Of a stretch of DNA of 8,248 bases, positions 6,790 to 8,248 are shown piece after piece. Both the position numbers and the translations under genes were made by a program. Origin of the DNA: Balneolaceae bacterium (GTDB lineage Bacteria; Bacteroidota; Rhodothermia; Balneolales; Balneolaceae); contig SKZL01000327.1 in the NCBI GenBank assembly GCA_007127395.1, positions 1 through 8,248 of the forward strand, in the 5' to 3' direction. How positions within the stretch are numbered: position 1 is the first letter of the stretch; each line of letters begins with the position of its first letter. Below the pieces are notes generated by a model. The model searched no databases. It was not told the origin of the DNA and saw only the letters and a program-made list of their open reading frames with translations.

Positions 6790-7721
6790 TAATCTCCTCC
6801 CTTAGTTTTATCCGTTGCCGTATGGCTGCTAATTTTTCCGACCCCTTCAAAAAATGTTTTTAGATTGGCGGTTTCCGTTGGCAATACCGAGATGTTTGAG
6901 TGTTTCAAAATGTTACCGAACTCATCAATATACTGCTCTACCAGTTTGGTTTTAACAGCCATATCACCGCCCGGCCTGGAGATCGCTTCAGCAACTCTGC
7001 GTATCCCTTTTGCGGTTGATGTTGCAACCAGTTCAATCTCCTTCGCGCGCCCTTTGGCTTCATTGATACGCCTCTGACGCTGAGCTTCTGAAATAAGTAC
7101 CTGGCTCTGCTGTTCCCCCTGGGATTCGTTGATCCGTGCCTGACGGTGCCCTTCCGAGTTGGTAATATCGGCTCTCTTCTCCCGCTCCGCTTCCATCTGT
7201 TTCTCCATGGTATCCACGATCTCTTTGGACGGGCTGATATTCCTGATTTCATACCGAAGCACTTTCACACCCCACGGATCAGCAGCTTTGTCAATCTCTT
7301 TCACAATATTTTCATTCATCTTATCACGTTCGGAAAAGGTGTCGTCCAGCGTCAGTTTCCCCACTTCGCTTCTCATGGTTGTCTGAGCCAGGTTGACCGC
7401 AGCCGCTTTATAGTTGGAGATCCCGTAACTGGCCTTGTAGGAGTCCATAACCTTGATATAGACCAATCCATCCACAGCCACCTCGATATTATCTTTAGTG
7501 ATACAGGTCTGGCTGGGGACATCAATCACCTGTTCACGCATTTCCTGATTGTATGCAGCCCTGTCAACAAAAGGGATCATAAAATGAAATCCGGGCTTCA
7601 ATGTTTTTTTATACTTGCCGAGCCGCTCCTGAATGACCTCTTCCCTCATCTCAACGATGATAAACAGTCGGGTGAAGATGAAATAGAGCAGTACAACAAG
7701 AGTGAGTAGTGTAGTCCACAT
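6789..7721 (-). CDS. SPFH/Band 7 protein A, QmcA/paraslipin type (310 aa)
   Basis: The N-terminal membrane segment covers residues about 3-23. The SPFH domain then shows VIQERLGKYKKTLKPGFHFMIPF (29-51), DVPSQTCITKDNIEVAVDG (67-85), AQTTMRS (112-118), LTLDDTFSERD (123-133) and PWGVKVLRYEIRNI (149-162); PSQ, KDN and PWG-K-RYEIR-like motifs are those of E. coli QmcA. A coiled coil over about 166-250 (QMEAEREKRA, SEGHRQARINESQGEQQSQVLISEAQRQRRINEA) leads to PGG (251-252 region) and a short tail with VLP. The length of about 310 aa is normal. The start at 7721 is required to keep the membrane segment, though no clear Shine-Dalgarno is seen. It lies 57 bp after the NfeD-like gene and overlaps protein B by one base. 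It probably forms a large membrane-anchored oligomer, alone or mixed with protein B. Confidence 0.93.
   Translation of the reverse strand: MWTTLLTLVVLLYFIFTRLFIIVEMREEVIQERLGKYKKTLKPGFHFMIPFVDRAAYNQEMREQVIDVPSQTCITKDNIEVAVDGLVYIKVMDSYKASYGISNYKAAAVNLAQTTMRSEVGKLTLDDTFSERDKMNENIVKEIDKAADPWGVKVLRYEIRNISPSKEIVDTMEKQMEAEREKRADITNSEGHRQARINESQGEQQSQVLISEAQRQRRINEAKGRAKEIELVATSTAKGIRRVAEAISRPGGDMAVKTKLVEQYIDEFGNILKHSNISVLPTETANLKTFFEGVGKISSHTATDKTKGGD
6794..6801 (-). promoter_or_regulatory. Strong ribosome binding site for SPFH protein B
   Basis: On the minus strand GGGAGGAG is followed by ATTA and the ATG at 6789. It lies within the last codons of the upstream SPFH gene. With the one-base stop/start overlap it fixes the start of protein B and suggests translational coupling at comparable or higher output than protein A, whose own start has only a poor Shine-Dalgarno. 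Confidence 0.8.
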
Positions 7722-7778
7722 ATCACAGAGGATTAAATATTAGCTGATTAAATACCAAATGTTTGCCGGTGAAAAAAT

Positions 7779-8248
7779 TTACTCCCTTTCACGGGTTTTC
7801 TGATCGAGGGTTGCAGTTCCCGGATCAATCGGTTCAACAATCCATGTCGTGTTTTCACGATAGCTGATCCGCGCCATCTCTCCCTCTTTAATGGAACCTT
7901 CAATGGTTCTTGCCTGCCAGGAGATTCCCTGAAAACGGATACGTCCGCTGTTATCACTGTCGGTAACTGTTTCAACCACTTCAACTACCATGTCGATCGC
8001 TTCATAATCCTCATCCGCAAATTTAAATGATCGTTCCCCTTTAAGGTATTTACGGATGAACGGACGGATGACGATGGTCAGCGCCAGGGACAAAGATAGC
8101 CACGCAAACACTGACCAGAATGGATCTGCCAATATACCGAACCAGCGTAGCAGACCAACCATGATGCCACTGAATCCAAGAAATAGTGCAACACCGCTCG
8201 GAAGTAAAAGCTCCAAAATCATCAGCAGTATTCCACCGCCAATAAACA
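7779..8248 (-). CDS. NfeD-like short membrane protein with OB-fold (5' end outside window)
   Basis: The reading frame stays open to the window edge. Codons upstream of the Met at 8222 read F-I-G-G-G-I-L-L and continue straight into MILELLLPSG, the first membrane helix of NfeD proteins, so the true start lies beyond base 8248. Numbering from that Met, membrane segments lie at about 1-29 and 36-53, a basic stretch RPFIRKYLKGER follows (53-64), and a C-terminal OB-fold covers about 75-132, with GRIRFQGISWQAR (93-105), EGEMARI (113-119) and WIVEPI (127-132). Short NfeD (NfeD1b) proteins are encoded beside SPFH proteins in many bacteria (YbbL next to QmcA in E. coli) and are thought to interact with or modulate them. 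Here it is upstream of two SPFH genes on the same strand with a 57-bp gap, consistent with one operon. Confidence 0.88.
   Translation of the reverse strand, partial: FIGGGILLMILELLLPSGVALFLGFSGIMVGLLRWFGILADPFWSVFAWLSLSLALTIVIRPFIRKYLKGERSFKFADEDYEAIDMVVEVVETVTDSDNSGRIRFQGISWQARTIEGSIKEGEMARISYRENTTWIVEPIDPGTATLDQKTRERE

Noticed and set aside
7146..7709. 187-codon plus-strand frame opposite SPFH protein A
   Set aside because: It is antisense to a clearly conserved SPFH domain and its translation has no recognisable features; it is a shadow of the real gene. The same applies to the 128-codon frame at 6262-6648.
7779..8222. Treating the NfeD-like gene as complete with its start at 8222
   Set aside because: The upstream in-frame codons are open to the window end and continue the first membrane helix, and no ribosome site precedes 8222; the gene is cut by the window edge.

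Overview
The window looks like chromosomal housekeeping DNA from a Gram-negative bacterium of the Bacteroidota/Balneolota (FCB) type. Three things point that way. The UvrA uses a Bacteroidota-style signature region with half of its first zinc finger missing. A secreted protein ends in an outer-membrane beta-barrel with a terminal Phe. A GC-tract palindromic repeat sits at a convergent gene junction. No rRNA, tRNA, CRISPR array, transposase or phage gene was seen. The phylum call is an inference from these features.

Left part (1-1609): the 3' end of an amidohydrolase-superfamily gene that lacks the usual metal ligands in its C-terminal half. A strong 15-bp hairpin follows that can act as an intrinsic terminator on either strand. 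Next comes a DinB/YfiT-type metal-dependent four-helix protein, then a roughly 320-bp gap with no convincing gene. That gap holds two small inverted repeats, a possible sigma70-like promoter and a short leader hairpin.

Middle (1610-5660): a complete uvrA (nucleotide excision repair). It is followed after 67 bp by a secreted protein with an N-terminal beta-rich, AMIN-like domain, an acidic linker and a C-terminal outer-membrane beta-barrel. The spacing allows co-transcription, but no functional link is evident. The 190-bp convergent gap (5661-5850) carries a cluster of GC-rich inverted repeats resembling a REP/BIME-type element.

Right part (5851-8248, minus strand): a three-gene operon in transcription order nfeD-like (5' end outside the window), SPFH/Band 7 protein A (310 aa), SPFH/Band 7 protein B (312 aa). 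A and B are tandem paralogs of the QmcA/paraslipin type, joined by a TAATG stop/start overlap with a strong Shine-Dalgarno inside the end of A. The known E. coli counterpart is one SPFH protein (QmcA) beside one NfeD-family protein (YbbK/YbbL). Here the SPFH gene is doubled, and the aligned coiled coils differ in charge in a partly complementary way, so a hetero-oligomeric membrane cage analogous to HflK/HflC is a reasonable hypothesis. This is the most interesting system in the window, though its gene families are known.
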